From Bacillota bacterium (lineage in GTDB: Bacteria; Bacillota_I; Bacilli_A; Erysipelotrichales; Coprobacillaceae): DNA of 46,888 bases. The notes under the pieces were generated by a model that worked only from the letters and a program-made list of their open reading frames with translations, did no database searches and was not told the origin of the DNA. Where the stretch lies: NCBI GenBank assembly GCA_030540195.1, contig JAUNWT010000008.1, forward strand, positions 1 through 46,888, in the 5' to 3' direction. The translations under genes and the position numbers were made by a program. Positions 25,530 to 34,318 of the stretch are shown piece after piece (the first letter of the stretch is position 1; every line of letters begins with the position of its first letter).

Positions 25530-25700
25530 ATGGAAGTAACAATTAATGGTGTAAAAAAAGAAGTCAGCAAAGAAGAGATGAAAGATCGTGTGATAGGTTA
25601 TTATGACGCAGTAGGTATCAAACATTTTTATTTAGAAGTTGATGAAATGGATGATGAAGAGTTAAAAGCTTTATATGTAAATTCATTTGCAAGCGAATAA
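25530..25700 (+). CDS. Small acidic protein of unknown function (56 residues)
   Basis: I do not recognise this protein. It begins MEVTINGVKKEVSKEEM and ends in a small acidic helix, EVDEMDDEELKALYVNSFASE. The AAGGAG site is nine bases from the ATG at 25530; an alternative in-frame ATG at 25524 is too close to that site. It ends four bases before the cupin start. The cupin has no ribosome site of its own, so the pair is probably translationally coupled. No membrane segment is present. Confidence 0.65.
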   Translation: MEVTINGVKKEVSKEEMKDRVIGYYDAVGIKHFYLEVDEMDDEELKALYVNSFASE

Positions 25701-25704
25701 TAGT

Positions 25705-26085
25705 ATGAAATTAATTAGTCAAAATCAGGCTATTCATGTAGATAAAACAAATGGGACAGAGGTGGATTATTATTTATTAGAAGATGCTGAAATTCATTAT
25801 AATAAAATTAATCCTCACACTTTACAAGAATGGCATAGACATCATCATATTTCAGAAAATATTTTTATTTTAAAAGGAGAACTTGTTTATCGTTATTTAG
25901 ATGAAATACGTCATGAACAATTCTTGCTATTAAAACAGGGAGATTTGCTTTCTGTTGAAAATGATATTCATACTTTTGAAAATCAAACAGATGAGGTTGT
26001 AGAATTTATAGTATTTCGGTATCTTCCTTCTTATAAAAATCAAAGAGAAATGATTAAAAATGATAAAGAAGTTATTGAAAGATAA
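25705..26085 (+). CDS. Small cupin-domain protein
   Basis: A 126-residue single-domain cupin. Motif 1 is HTLQEWHRHHHISENIFILKGEL, with histidines suited to metal binding. Motif 2 is GDLLSVENDIHTFENQT, with a His. Small cupins of this type bind metal and often small molecules, but the ligand is unknown. The ATG at 25705 is chosen because upstream sequence belongs to the preceding gene. It is followed by a terminator at 26139. Confidence 0.82.
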   Translation: MKLISQNQAIHVDKTNGTEVDYYLLEDAEIHYNKINPHTLQEWHRHHHISENIFILKGELVYRYLDEIRHEQFLLLKQGDLLSVENDIHTFENQTDEVVEFIVFRYLPSYKNQREMIKNDKEVIER

Positions 26086-26122
26086 GATACGGTACAGGTA
26101 ATATTTGTAGATTAAAAATAAA

Positions 26123-26318
26123 AAATAGCGTATAAAGGAACTGTTATTATAAAAAATAGCAGTTTTTTTATTATTTTTAATAGTGTATAAAATATTTTAT
26201 ATAACTTATACAGTGTATGAAATAATGTGATATTATAGTTAATAGTGTATAATAAATGTATAAAACAATAAAATAAATCTATACAGTATATGAAAAACTG
26301 TTCTATAGTGTATAAAAA
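26123..26318 (+). promoter_or_regulatory. Array of about six AGTGTAT boxes upstream of the lac activator
   Basis: The 313-base gap before the activator gene holds repeated copies of a box close to (A/T)(C/T)AGTGTATRAAA. They sit at about 26124 (AATAGCGTATAAAGG), 26179 (AATAGTGTATAAAAT), 26210 (ACAGTGTATGAAATA), 26241 (AATAGTGTATAATAA), 26283 (ACAGTATATGAAAAA) and 26304 (TATAGTGTATAAAAA). The third lies inside the perfect palindrome ATACA-G-TGTAT (26208-26218). Intervals between boxes 2-6 are 30, 32, 41 and 22 bases, close to whole helical turns. They are probably regulator-binding sites. Nothing else of note lies in this gap except the cupin terminator. Confidence 0.62.
26139..26169 (+). terminator. 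Terminator after the cupin gene
   Basis: AACTGTTATT / AATAGCAGTT (one G-U pair) around an A-rich loop, then T-run. It lies between the first AGTGTAT box and the others. Confidence 0.72.
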
Positions 26319-26399
26319 TAGTGATTGTTAGAGATTTGTAAGCCCTAACAAAACGGTTTATAGTTGTAAGCGGTTAGAACAGTTGTAACGGAGGACAAC

Positions 26400-28985
26400 A
26401 TGAAAACAAAAAAAGAAATACTTTTAGAATTTATTCAAGAATATTCAAACCAATATCAAATGGAAGAATATCCCCAACTAACAACTTTGTTTCTATCCGA
26501 AAAATTGAATATGCAGCGAACAAATATTTCAACTCTTTTGAATCAATTAGTAAAAGAAGGAAAAGTAAAGAAGATTGATGGAAGACCTGTTTTATATCAA
26601 TTGGTTTTTAATGAAAATGAAAAACATGATTTTGAAAGTTTAATTGGTCATGATCAATCTTTAAAAGAAGCTATTATGCTAGCAAAGGCTGCTGTTTTAT
26701 ATCCTTCTGTTTTACCTAAGATTCTCTTAACTGCAGAAAGAGGAAGTGGAATTGATTGCTTTGTAAAGAGTATTTATGAATTTGCTGTAAAGTCAAAAGT
26801 ATTAAAAAATAATGCACCTTATATTATTTTTGATTGTCAATCTTATAGTGAGAATCAAAATAAAATTAAAGACATCTTTTTAGAAAATCAAGGTTTAATT
26901 CAAAAAGCAAATACAGGATTACTTTTTTTGAAAAATGCACATTTATTAGATGATTACTTATTATCTGATTTCTTACAATCAATGCAACATCTTGCAACAA
27001 GTGAGAAGTATAAATGTATTTTCATTTGTCATATTGATTCACTTCAAAAAATAAAATCCTATACACTTACAAATGAATTAGATTACACGATTTCTATTCC
27101 ACCCTTAAAATCAAGAAGTTTAAAAGAAAGATTTGATTTAATTAAGATGTTTTTAAATCAAGAAGCAAAACAAATTCAATGTTCTATTCAACTTGCAAAT
27201 ACTGTTTTGCACTCTTTGTTGCTCTATGAATGTTCAGGACAAATTAAAGAATTAAAAAATGATATTCATAATGCCTGTGCTAACAGCTATGTACGTATTC
27301 AAAAAAATGAAAGACATATTGAATTGCTTCTTTCTGATTTTCCAAATCATGTAAGAAAAGGCATGATTTATTATAAGCACTATAAAGATGAAATTGATGA
27401 ACTTGTTTCATCAAATAGTCAATATACATTTACAGGTGATCAAGTATTAAAAAGTACAGCTCTACAAAAAGAACATATTTATTCAACGATAGATGAAAAG
27501 AAAAAAGAATTAAAGAAACAACAATTGACCCAAGAAGAAACGGATTCTTTAATTCTTGTAGAATTAAAAAAAGATTTTCAAGAATATTTTTATCGTATTA
27601 CTGGAAATATTCATTCAAAAGAACAATTAGAAAAAATAGTATCATTAAAATTAATACAGGATATTGAAGAATTTTTAAATCAAATGTCTAATCGATATAA
27701 TATTCTTTTTGAAACAAAAACTTTATATGGATTAGCGTTACATATTGATACCGCAATTATTCAAACATCTAAAAAACAAAGACTATCGCCTAAAGAAAAA
27801 AATGATTTTATTCAACAATTTCCAGAGTATTATAAACAAACACTTCAATTTATTAAAAAAATTGATGAAGATTTTGGAATACACCTTCCTAATGATGAAG
27901 TCATTATGGTGATGTTATTTCTTATTTGTGGGCAAGAAGAAATACACCATCAAGAAGTTGTCACACTTATTGCAATGCATGGAGAACATACAGCAACATC
28001 CATTGTTGAAGTTGTTAAAAAGTTAAGTGGAAAGCAATCAATATATGGCTATGATTTAAAATTAGATCAAATGATCAATGAATCTTATGAAGAATTGAAA
28101 GAATATATTTTACATATTCATCAAGGAAAAGGAATGATTCTTATTTATGATATGGGTTCTATTCGTACGATGGCAGAATCAATAAAGATTGAACTTAATA
28201 TCGATATTGAATTTTTAGAAATACCATTAACACTTATTGCGATGGCGAGTGTCAATAAAGCAAATGAATTATTATCACTTAATGAAACATATCAATATTT
28301 ACAAGAACATTTTAAAGATCTTCAATATGTAAGAAATAATAGTCAAAAAGAAGCACTTGTATTGATTTCTTCACTAGAAAGTGAATTGGTACAAGCAAAG
28401 AATTATCTTTTAGAGCGTTTTGATTTGAAAGATATTGAAATTTTCTTGATACAAGAAAGTCAGATTGAATCTATTTATAATCGTATTGATCAAATTGCTA
28501 GTCAATATAAAATTAAAGGACTTATTTCTAGACAAGAAATTCACTTATCACAATTTACAATGATTCCACTTTCTAATGTTTATAAATTAAATGCTAAAAG
28601 TTTAGATGATCTATTTACAGATGAAGATGATTTAGAAAATCTATTTGATTATCTACAAGAACAGTTTGAAGATATTCAAATAGAAGATTTAAAACAACCA
28701 TTGATCCATTTTGCAAATAAACTTGAAATCATTTTAAATCAAAAAATAGATTATGATACACTTATTGGATTGTTAATTCATATTATATGTTTAATTGACC
28801 GTTTGAAAAAACATCTTTCACCAGCTGTCCATTTTCAAGCAGCAAGTGATATTCTAACAAAAGATAGAAGTACTGTTGAAAAAGTGAAAGAAATTCTTTT
28901 ACCAATAGAACAAATATGTCGTATTACTATTAGTGATGTAGAAGCTGCAACCATTATTTCAATTATAAAGGGGAAAGAACAATGA
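26400..28985 (+). CDS. LevR-like PTS-regulated transcriptional activator
   Basis: An 861-residue regulator. A winged HTH (about 1-70) is followed by an AAA+ sigma-54-activator-like domain (about 78-310), PRD1 (about 400-510), an EIIA-Man-like domain (about 515-640, candidate His in AMHGEHTA at H527/H530), a partial EIIB-like region and PRD2 at the C terminus. The AAA+ domain is degenerate: the Walker A region reads TAERGSGIDC (111-120), with Ile where Lys is required, and I see no GAFTGA loop. It therefore probably does not act through sigma-54 ATPase chemistry. It heads the lactose PTS operon, 0-4 base spacing to lacF, and an array of repeated boxes precedes it. Confidence 0.85.
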   Translation: MKTKKEILLEFIQEYSNQYQMEEYPQLTTLFLSEKLNMQRTNISTLLNQLVKEGKVKKIDGRPVLYQLVFNENEKHDFESLIGHDQSLKEAIMLAKAAVLYPSVLPKILLTAERGSGIDCFVKSIYEFAVKSKVLKNNAPYIIFDCQSYSENQNKIKDIFLENQGLIQKANTGLLFLKNAHLLDDYLLSDFLQSMQHLATSEKYKCIFICHIDSLQKIKSYTLTNELDYTISIPPLKSRSLKERFDLIKMFLNQEAKQIQCSIQLANTVLHSLLLYECSGQIKELKNDIHNACANSYVRIQKNERHIELLLSDFPNHVRKGMIYYKHYKDEIDELVSSNSQYTFTGDQVLKSTALQKEHIYSTIDEKKKELKKQQLTQEETDSLILVELKKDFQEYFYRITGNIHSKEQLEKIVSLKLIQDIEEFLNQMSNRYNILFETKTLYGLALHIDTAIIQTSKKQRLSPKEKNDFIQQFPEYYKQTLQFIKKIDEDFGIHLPNDEVIMVMLFLICGQEEIHHQEVVTLIAMHGEHTATSIVEVVKKLSGKQSIYGYDLKLDQMINESYEELKEYILHIHQGKGMILIYDMGSIRTMAESIKIELNIDIEFLEIPLTLIAMASVNKANELLSLNETYQYLQEHFKDLQYVRNNSQKEALVLISSLESELVQAKNYLLERFDLKDIEIFLIQESQIESIYNRIDQIASQYKIKGLISRQEIHLSQFTMIPLSNVYKLNAKSLDDLFTDEDDLENLFDYLQEQFEDIQIEDLKQPLIHFANKLEIILNQKIDYDTLIGLLIHIICLIDRLKKHLSPAVHFQAASDILTKDRSTVEKVKEILLPIEQICRITISDVEAATIISIIKGKEQ

Positions 28986-29290
28986 CAAAAGAAGAAGCAA
29001 GTATGATTGGTTTTGAAATTGTAGCTTATTCAGGAGATGCAAGATCTAAATTATTATTAGCAGTTGAAAATGCAAAAACAGGGAATTTTGATAAATGTGA
29101 TCAATTAATTGAAGAAGCAAATGCTTGTTTAGTTGATGCACATAAATCACAAACAGAATTATTACAACAAGAAGCACGTGGTAACCACGTAGAGGTTGGC
29201 TTTATTACGGTTCATGCACAAGACCATTTAATGACAACTTTATTATTAAAAGATATTATTTCAACATTAATTGATGTTTATAAAAAATAA
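28982..29290 (+). CDS. lacF: PTS lactose-family EIIA component
   Basis: A 102-residue all-helical EIIA of the lactose/cellobiose (Chb/Lac) family. The phosphorylated histidine is H78 in [10 protein letters not shown], at the same number as in known LacF. It passes phosphate from HPr to EIIB. The start overlaps the end of the activator gene by four bases (ATGA). It is followed by the EIICB gene. Confidence 0.93.
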   Translation: MTKEEASMIGFEIVAYSGDARSKLLLAVENAKTGNFDKCDQLIEEANACLVDAHKSQTELLQQEARGNHVEVGFITVHAQDHLMTTLLLKDIISTLIDVYKK

Positions 29291-29301
29291 GGAGAATGTG
29301 T

Positions 29302-30939
29302 ATGGATGCAATTATTAAGCCAATTGAAAAAATGAAACCATTTTTTGATAAAGTGGCAAGAAATAAGTATTTAAAAGCAATTAAAGATGGTTTTATTTCA
29401 AGTATGCCAATTATTTTATTTTCAAGTATCTTTCTATTAATAGCCTATGTTCCAAATGTTTTTGGTTTCTATTGGTCAAAAGAAATAGAAGCAATCATTA
29501 TGAAACCTTACAATTATTCGATGGGAATCTTAGCGATTGCAGTAGCAGCAACTACAACGAAACATTTTACAGATACTTTAAATCGTGAAATGCCAGCAAA
29601 TAATCAAATAAATAGTATATCAACGATGATTTGTGCTATTTGTGGATTCTTAATTTTAAGCAGTGATGCATTAGATGGCGGATTTGCAAGTGAGTTCATG
29701 GGATCAAAGGGATTACTTACTGCCTTTATGACAGCATTTGTGGTAGGAAGTATTTATAAATTTTGTATTAAACGTAATATTACAATTAAAATGCCTGAAC
29801 AAGTTCCTCCAAACTTATCGCAAACATTCAAAGATGTTATTCCGTTTGCTTTTTCAATGATCATTATTTGGTTATTTGATTATCTTTTTAGAATGGCTAC
29901 AGGTATTTGCTTTGCTAAAGGGGTTATTCAAGTGTTCCAACCATTATTTTCAGCAGCCGATGGTTATGTTGGTTTAGCACTTATTTATGGAGCAATGTCT
30001 TTATTCTGGTTTATTGGCGTTCATGGTCCATCTATTGTAGAACCAGCAATTTCAGCAGCATTAGTTTTAAATATGTCTACCAATTTAGCTGCTGTTCAAG
30101 CAGGACAACATGCTGATAAAGTTTTAACTTTAGGAGCACAATATTTTGTTGTCTGTTTAGGTGGAACAGGGGCAACTCTTGTTATATGTTTGATGTTTGC
30201 CTTCCTTGCTAAATCGAAAGAATTAAAGGCTATTGGAAAAGCGAGTTCAATACCAGTATTATTTAACGTTAATGAACCTTTCTTATTTGGGGCACCGATT
30301 GTTTTAAATCCAGTATTCTTTGTACCATTTATTTTTGCTCCAATCGCCAATGTTTGGTTATTTAAAATTTTTGTAGACGTCTTTAATATGGATGGTTTCA
30401 TCTATACTCTTCCTTGGACAACACCAGGGCCTCTTGGAATTGTACTTGGATGTGGTATTAAATTATTACCTGTTATCTTCTTGATTGTTGTTTTGGTAAT
30501 GGATTTTGTTATTTATTATCCATTCTTTAAAGTTTACGATAATCAAAAATTAGAAGAAGAAAAAAACAATCACTTTGAAGTAAAAGAAGATGAAAGTGTT
30601 GAAGTTGATGGAAAAGTATTAGACTCTAAAAAAATTCTTGTATTATGTGCCGGTGGGGGAACAAGTGGTTTACTTGCAAATGCCCTTGCTAAAGGAGCTA
30701 AAGAAGAAGGAATTCCATTAGTTACAGCTGCAGGCTCTTATGGAGCACATTTAGATATTATGGGTGATTATGACCTTGTTATTTTAGCACCACAAGTAGC
30801 TTCTTATTATGAAGATTTAAAGAAAGATGCAGATCGTATGGGAGTTAAATGCATTGCCTGTGAAGGAAAACAATATATTGATTTAACACGAAATCCAAAA
30901 GGTGCACTAGAATTTGTATTTAAGATTATGGGGGAATAA
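29302..30939 (+). CDS. lacE: PTS lactose-specific EIICB component
   Basis: A 545-residue permease-kinase: an N-terminal EIIC membrane domain of about ten hydrophobic segments (about 25-405), a charged linker rich in Glu and Lys (about 415-440), and a C-terminal EIIB domain. The EIIB active-site Cys is C449 in [10 protein letters not shown]. The conserved [16 protein letters not shown] motif of EIIC is present. I choose the ATG at 29302, seven bases after GGAG; the ATG two codons earlier is too close. The fusion order C-B is that of lactose transporters. Substrate is inferred from lacG. Confidence 0.92.
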   Translation: MDAIIKPIEKMKPFFDKVARNKYLKAIKDGFISSMPIILFSSIFLLIAYVPNVFGFYWSKEIEAIIMKPYNYSMGILAIAVAATTTKHFTDTLNREMPANNQINSISTMICAICGFLILSSDALDGGFASEFMGSKGLLTAFMTAFVVGSIYKFCIKRNITIKMPEQVPPNLSQTFKDVIPFAFSMIIIWLFDYLFRMATGICFAKGVIQVFQPLFSAADGYVGLALIYGAMSLFWFIGVHGPSIVEPAISAALVLNMSTNLAAVQAGQHADKVLTLGAQYFVVCLGGTGATLVICLMFAFLAKSKELKAIGKASSIPVLFNVNEPFLFGAPIVLNPVFFVPFIFAPIANVWLFKIFVDVFNMDGFIYTLPWTTPGPLGIVLGCGIKLLPVIFLIVVLVMDFVIYYPFFKVYDNQKLEEEKNNHFEVKEDESVEVDGKVLDSKKILVLCAGGGTSGLLANALAKGAKEEGIPLVTAAGSYGAHLDIMGDYDLVILAPQVASYYEDLKKDADRMGVKCIACEGKQYIDLTRNPKGALEFVFKIMGE

Positions 30940-32345
30940 TGATGAAATTTGCAGATGATTTTATTTTTGGTGGAGCTACAGCAGCTTACCAATGTGAAGG
31001 AAGTACAAGGGAATATGGGAAAGGAAAAGTTGCTTGGGATGATTTTTTAGCCAAAAAAGGTCGTTTTCAAGCAAATCCGGCAAGTGATTTCTATCATCAA
31101 TATCCTGTTGATTTAAAATTATGTAAGATGTTTGGTATCAATGGTATACGTATATCAATTGCATGGAGTCGTATTTTTCCTGATGGTATTGGAAAAATCA
31201 ATCAACAAGGCGTTGATTTCTATCATCAACTTTTCCAAGAATGTCATAAAAATGGGGTAGAACCATTTGTTACATTACATCATTTTGATACACCAAATAC
31301 TTTATTTCAAAAAGGTGATTTCTTAAATAAAGAAACAGTTGATGCTTTTGAAAAATATGCAAGTTATTGTTTTGAAGAATATAAAGATGAAGTAACCTAT
31401 TGGTTTACTTTTAACGAAATTTGGGCAGTTTGTACAAATCAATATATTGAAGGAACTTTTCCAAATGGAGAAAAGTATAATATGACAAAAGCGTTTCAAT
31501 CGATGCACTATATGATGCTTGCTCATAGCAAAGCGGTGTTAGCTTATAAAAAAGGTGGTTATAATGGAAAAATAGGGATTGTTCAATCATTGGAATATAA
31601 ATATCCTTATAACGAAAATAAATTAGAAGATATTATCGCAGCAAAAAATGAAGATGTTTTACAAAATCAATTCTTATTAGATGCTACTTTTTTAGGATAT
31701 TACAGTGATGAAACTTTAAAAATTGCGCAAAAATTATGTGCCCTTAATCAAGGAACATTAAATATTGAAGAAGCTGATCTAGAAGTCATGAAAAAAGCAG
31801 CTAAAGAAAATGATTATTTAGGTATGAATTATTATCAAAGCCGTTTTATTCAAGCATATGATGGCGAAAATGATATCTATCATAATGGTACAGGAGAAAA
31901 AGGAACATCTCGTTTTCGTTTAAAAGGTGTTGGAGAAAGAATGAATAAAGAAGGTATTGATCGTACAGATTGGGATTGGTTGATTCATCCTGAAAGTATG
32001 TTTGATATGCTTGTACGTATTAAACAACAATATCCCCAATATAAAGCAATCTATATTACGGAAAATGGAATGGGGTATAAAGATGATTTTGAAGATGGAA
32101 TTATTGATGATACACCACGTATTGATTATGTAAGAAGACATCTTTATTATTTACTAAAAGCGATTGAAGCGGGTGTTAATGTTAAAGGATATTTTATATG
32201 GTCGTTAATGGATATGTTTTCTTGGACAAATGGTTATAATAAAAGATATGGGTTATTTTATATTGATTACAAAACACAAAAAAGATATCCAAAAGCTTCA
32301 GCTTATTGGTATAAATATGTTTCACAAACAAAGGAATTGTTCTAA
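30939..32345 (+). CDS. lacG: 6-phospho-beta-galactosidase (GH1)
   Basis: A 468-residue GH1 enzyme that hydrolyses lactose-6-phosphate. The acid/base Glu is in TFNEIWA and the nucleophile Glu in YITENGMGY. Whole stretches such as ASDFYHQYPVDLKLCKMFGINGIRISIAWSRIFP and the C-terminal GYFIWSLMDMFSWTNGYNKRYG follow the LacG pattern rather than 6-phospho-beta-glucosidases. The start overlaps the lacE stop (TAATGATG); the second ATG at 30942 is equally possible. Product galactose-6-phosphate would need the tagatose pathway, not found in this window. Confidence 0.92.
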   Translation: MMKFADDFIFGGATAAYQCEGSTREYGKGKVAWDDFLAKKGRFQANPASDFYHQYPVDLKLCKMFGINGIRISIAWSRIFPDGIGKINQQGVDFYHQLFQECHKNGVEPFVTLHHFDTPNTLFQKGDFLNKETVDAFEKYASYCFEEYKDEVTYWFTFNEIWAVCTNQYIEGTFPNGEKYNMTKAFQSMHYMMLAHSKAVLAYKKGGYNGKIGIVQSLEYKYPYNENKLEDIIAAKNEDVLQNQFLLDATFLGYYSDETLKIAQKLCALNQGTLNIEEADLEVMKKAAKENDYLGMNYYQSRFIQAYDGENDIYHNGTGEKGTSRFRLKGVGERMNKEGIDRTDWDWLIHPESMFDMLVRIKQQYPQYKAIYITENGMGYKDDFEDGIIDDTPRIDYVRRHLYYLLKAIEAGVNVKGYFIWSLMDMFSWTNGYNKRYGLFYIDYKTQKRYPKASAYWYKYVSQTKELF

Positions 32346-32995
32346 TGATAAAAGGTGTTATCTTTGATTTTAATGGAACATTGTTTTTTGATAACGATAA
32401 ACATGTAAAAGCCTGGGGTGCAATTTCAAGGCTGTTAAGAAAGAAAGATATTACAGATGAGGAACTTCATAAACATTTTAATGGAGTTCCTAATCAAAAA
32501 ATAATCCAATATATGAAAAATAACCAAGCAACAAAAGAAGACATAGAATATTATTCAAAATTAAAAGAGAAATACTATCGACAATTTTGTAAAGAAGATC
32601 AAGCTTCATTTCATTTAGTTGAAGGAAGCTATGATTATTTCAAACAACTTAAAGATCAAAAAATTCCTTTTACAATAGCAAGCGCTTCTATTAAAGAAAA
32701 TATTGATTTTTTTGTTGAATCATTTCATTTAGATAAGTGGATGAAAGTAGAAGATATTGTTTATGATAATGGAACATATCAAAATAAAATAGCAATGTTT
32801 AAAGATGCAGCTTTAAAATTGAATGTCAATATTCAAGATTGTATGATTATTGAAGATTCTAAAAGCGGTATAGAAAATGCTTATCAAGCAGGATGTAGAC
32901 AAATTATTGTTGTAAATTCTGCAAATAATAAAAAAGAATATGAAAAAATGCCTGGAGTTATAAAAGTAATCGATGATTTTAAAGAACTTTTATAA
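32345..32995 (+). CDS. HAD-IA hydrolase / beta-phosphoglucomutase-like protein
   Basis: A 216-residue HAD-superfamily protein with a helical cap. Motif I is FDFNGTLF: the nucleophile Asp is present but the second Asp of DxDGT is Asn, as in several sugar-phosphatase subgroups. Motif II is TIASASIKEN, and motif IV is IIEDSKSGIENAYQAG. It overlaps the lacG stop by one base (TAATG), so it belongs to the lactose operon, and may dephosphorylate a sugar phosphate that accumulates there. The substrate is inferred only from context. Confidence 0.85.
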   Translation: MIKGVIFDFNGTLFFDNDKHVKAWGAISRLLRKKDITDEELHKHFNGVPNQKIIQYMKNNQATKEDIEYYSKLKEKYYRQFCKEDQASFHLVEGSYDYFKQLKDQKIPFTIASASIKENIDFFVESFHLDKWMKVEDIVYDNGTYQNKIAMFKDAALKLNVNIQDCMIIEDSKSGIENAYQAGCRQIIVVNSANNKKEYEKMPGVIKVIDDFKELL

Positions 32996-33015
32996 TACCT
33001 CCGGGTATTTTAATT
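32994..33015 (+). terminator. Weak hairpin at the end of the lac operon
   Basis: AATACC-TCCG-GGTATT followed by TTTAATT. The stem is short and the T-run poor. Confidence 0.4.
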
Positions 33016-33147
33016 AAAAGGAAAATGAGGATGATAAATAGTCTTAGTTTTCCTTGTTTTTTTATTGATCGAAATCTTTTTTACGTGTTTATTTTTACTT
33101 GTTTTGATAGACACATATTCTTTTTTTAATTCTTTAGTGTATTTCAA
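33010..33147 (-). CDS. Possible small basic protein (45 residues, TTG start)
   Basis: A TTG-started ORF directly after galE on the same strand, with GGAGGT seven bases upstream. It encodes a very lysine-rich peptide that reads MKYTKELKKEYVSIKTSKNK and then HVKKISINKKTRKTKTIYHP near the end. I do not recognise it. The ribosome site lies in the 3' arm of the galE hairpin, which could occlude it. Lysine-rich frames are common in AT-rich DNA, so this may not be real. Confidence 0.3.
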   Translation of the reverse strand: MKYTKELKKEYVSIKTSKNKHVKKISINKKTRKTKTIYHPHFPFN

Positions 33148-33180
33148 AATAAAAACCTCCAAAGTACTAACCTTGGAGGT
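33146..33180 (-). terminator. galE terminator hairpin
   Basis: On the minus strand ACCTCCAA / TTGGAGGT (8 bp) around a 10-nt loop, then TTTTTATTTTG. The 3' arm also looks like a ribosome binding site for the small ORF after it. Confidence 0.65.
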
Positions 33181-33190
33181 ATACTTCATT

Positions 33191-34168
33191 TTATTTACTG
33201 TTTTTTAAATGGAAATTCCATGCAGTTTGAATAATTTGTTTAATATCAGTGTATTGAGGTTGCCAACCTAAAATTTCTTTAGCCTTAGAATTATCAGCAA
33301 CTAATTTAGCGGGATCACCTGCACGACGAGGTGCCATTGTAACACGAATTGGAAGTTGAGTCACTTCTTTGGCAGCGTTGATAATTTCTAAAACAGAATA
33401 ACCTTCACCATTTCCTAAGTTAAATGTTTGACTTTGATTTCCTTGATAAAGATAGTTTAAAGCACGAATATGTGCATCTGCTAAATCATTTACATGAATA
33501 TAATCACGAATGCATGTGCCATCTTTTGTATCATAATCATTTCCAAAAACATAAATCGTTTCACGTTTTTTAAGTGGAACTTGTAAAACTAGTGGAATTA
33601 AATGTGTTTCAGGGTTATGTAATTCTCCAATTAGACCATTTTCATGAGCTCCACATGCGTTAAAATAACGTAAAGCAACATATTTCATGCCATATGCTTG
33701 ATCACACCACTTCATCATTTTTTCCATTGCTAATTTTGTTTCTCCATAGGTATTTGTAGGATTTGTTTCATCACTTTCAACGATTGGAATATGCTTAGGT
33801 TCACCATAAGTAGCGGCAGTAGATGAAAAAACAATATATTTAACATTATGTTCTTTCATAACTTCTAATAAACAAATCATTCCATAAACATTGTTATTGT
33901 AATATTCAAGAGGTTCTTTCATGCTTACCCCAACTAAAGAGTTTGCTGCAAAATGAATAACCCCTTTAATATCTTCTTTTTCAAAAACGCTATTTAAAAA
34001 TTCTTTATCACGTAAATCTCCTTGATAGAATTTTGCTTTAGGATGAATCAATTGTTTAAAACCTGTTTGTAGGTTATCAACGATAACAACATCTTCTCCT
34101 TTTTCAATTAATGCATAAACTGTATGAGAGCCTATATAACCAGCTCCTCCTAATACTAAAACACTCAT
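33191..34168 (-). CDS. galE: UDP-glucose 4-epimerase
   Basis: A 325-residue short-chain dehydrogenase/reductase that interconverts UDP-galactose and UDP-glucose. The NAD motif GGAGYIGSHT is at residues 7-16, the catalytic pair is in TYGETK, and the Ser of FSSTAATYG precedes it. It is divergent from galTKM, sharing the operator-rich region between them, and completes the Leloir set. Confidence 0.96.
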   Translation of the reverse strand: MSVLVLGGAGYIGSHTVYALIEKGEDVVIVDNLQTGFKQLIHPKAKFYQGDLRDKEFLNSVFEKEDIKGVIHFAANSLVGVSMKEPLEYYNNNVYGMICLLEVMKEHNVKYIVFSSTAATYGEPKHIPIVESDETNPTNTYGETKLAMEKMMKWCDQAYGMKYVALRYFNACGAHENGLIGELHNPETHLIPLVLQVPLKKRETIYVFGNDYDTKDGTCIRDYIHVNDLADAHIRALNYLYQGNQSQTFNLGNGEGYSVLEIINAAKEVTQLPIRVTMAPRRAGDPAKLVADNSKAKEILGWQPQYTDIKQIIQTAWNFHLKNSK

Positions 34169-34202
34169 TTTTAGTCCTCCTCGATGATTTAATTCTATAC
34201 TT

Positions 34203-34279
34203 TTAGTAAAATTTAGTCAATAAATTAGTAAAATATTTACTAAAAATAGTAAAAATATTTGACAATATTTACTAAAATG
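34203..34279. promoter_or_regulatory. Galactose regulator operators between galE and galT
   Basis: The divergent region holds repeated TAGTAAA / TTTACTA half-sites. The best is the palindrome TTAGTAAAATATTTACTAA at 34225-34243 (8-bp arms, 3-nt centre). Other half-sites lie at about 34203, 34213 (TAGTCAA), 34247 and 34268. The same elements occur at the LacI-family regulator's promoter (39132-39162), which supports it as the ligand. Confidence 0.75.
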
Positions 34280-34318
34280 ATACAATAAGTATAGAAAGAA
34301 AGTGGAGGAAAGAATAAA

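Noticed and set aside
26319-26399. A sigma-54 (-24/-12) promoter upstream of the LevR-like gene
   Set aside because: I find no TGGCAC-N5-TTGC-like match in the gap, and the activator's own AAA+ domain lacks the required Walker lysine.
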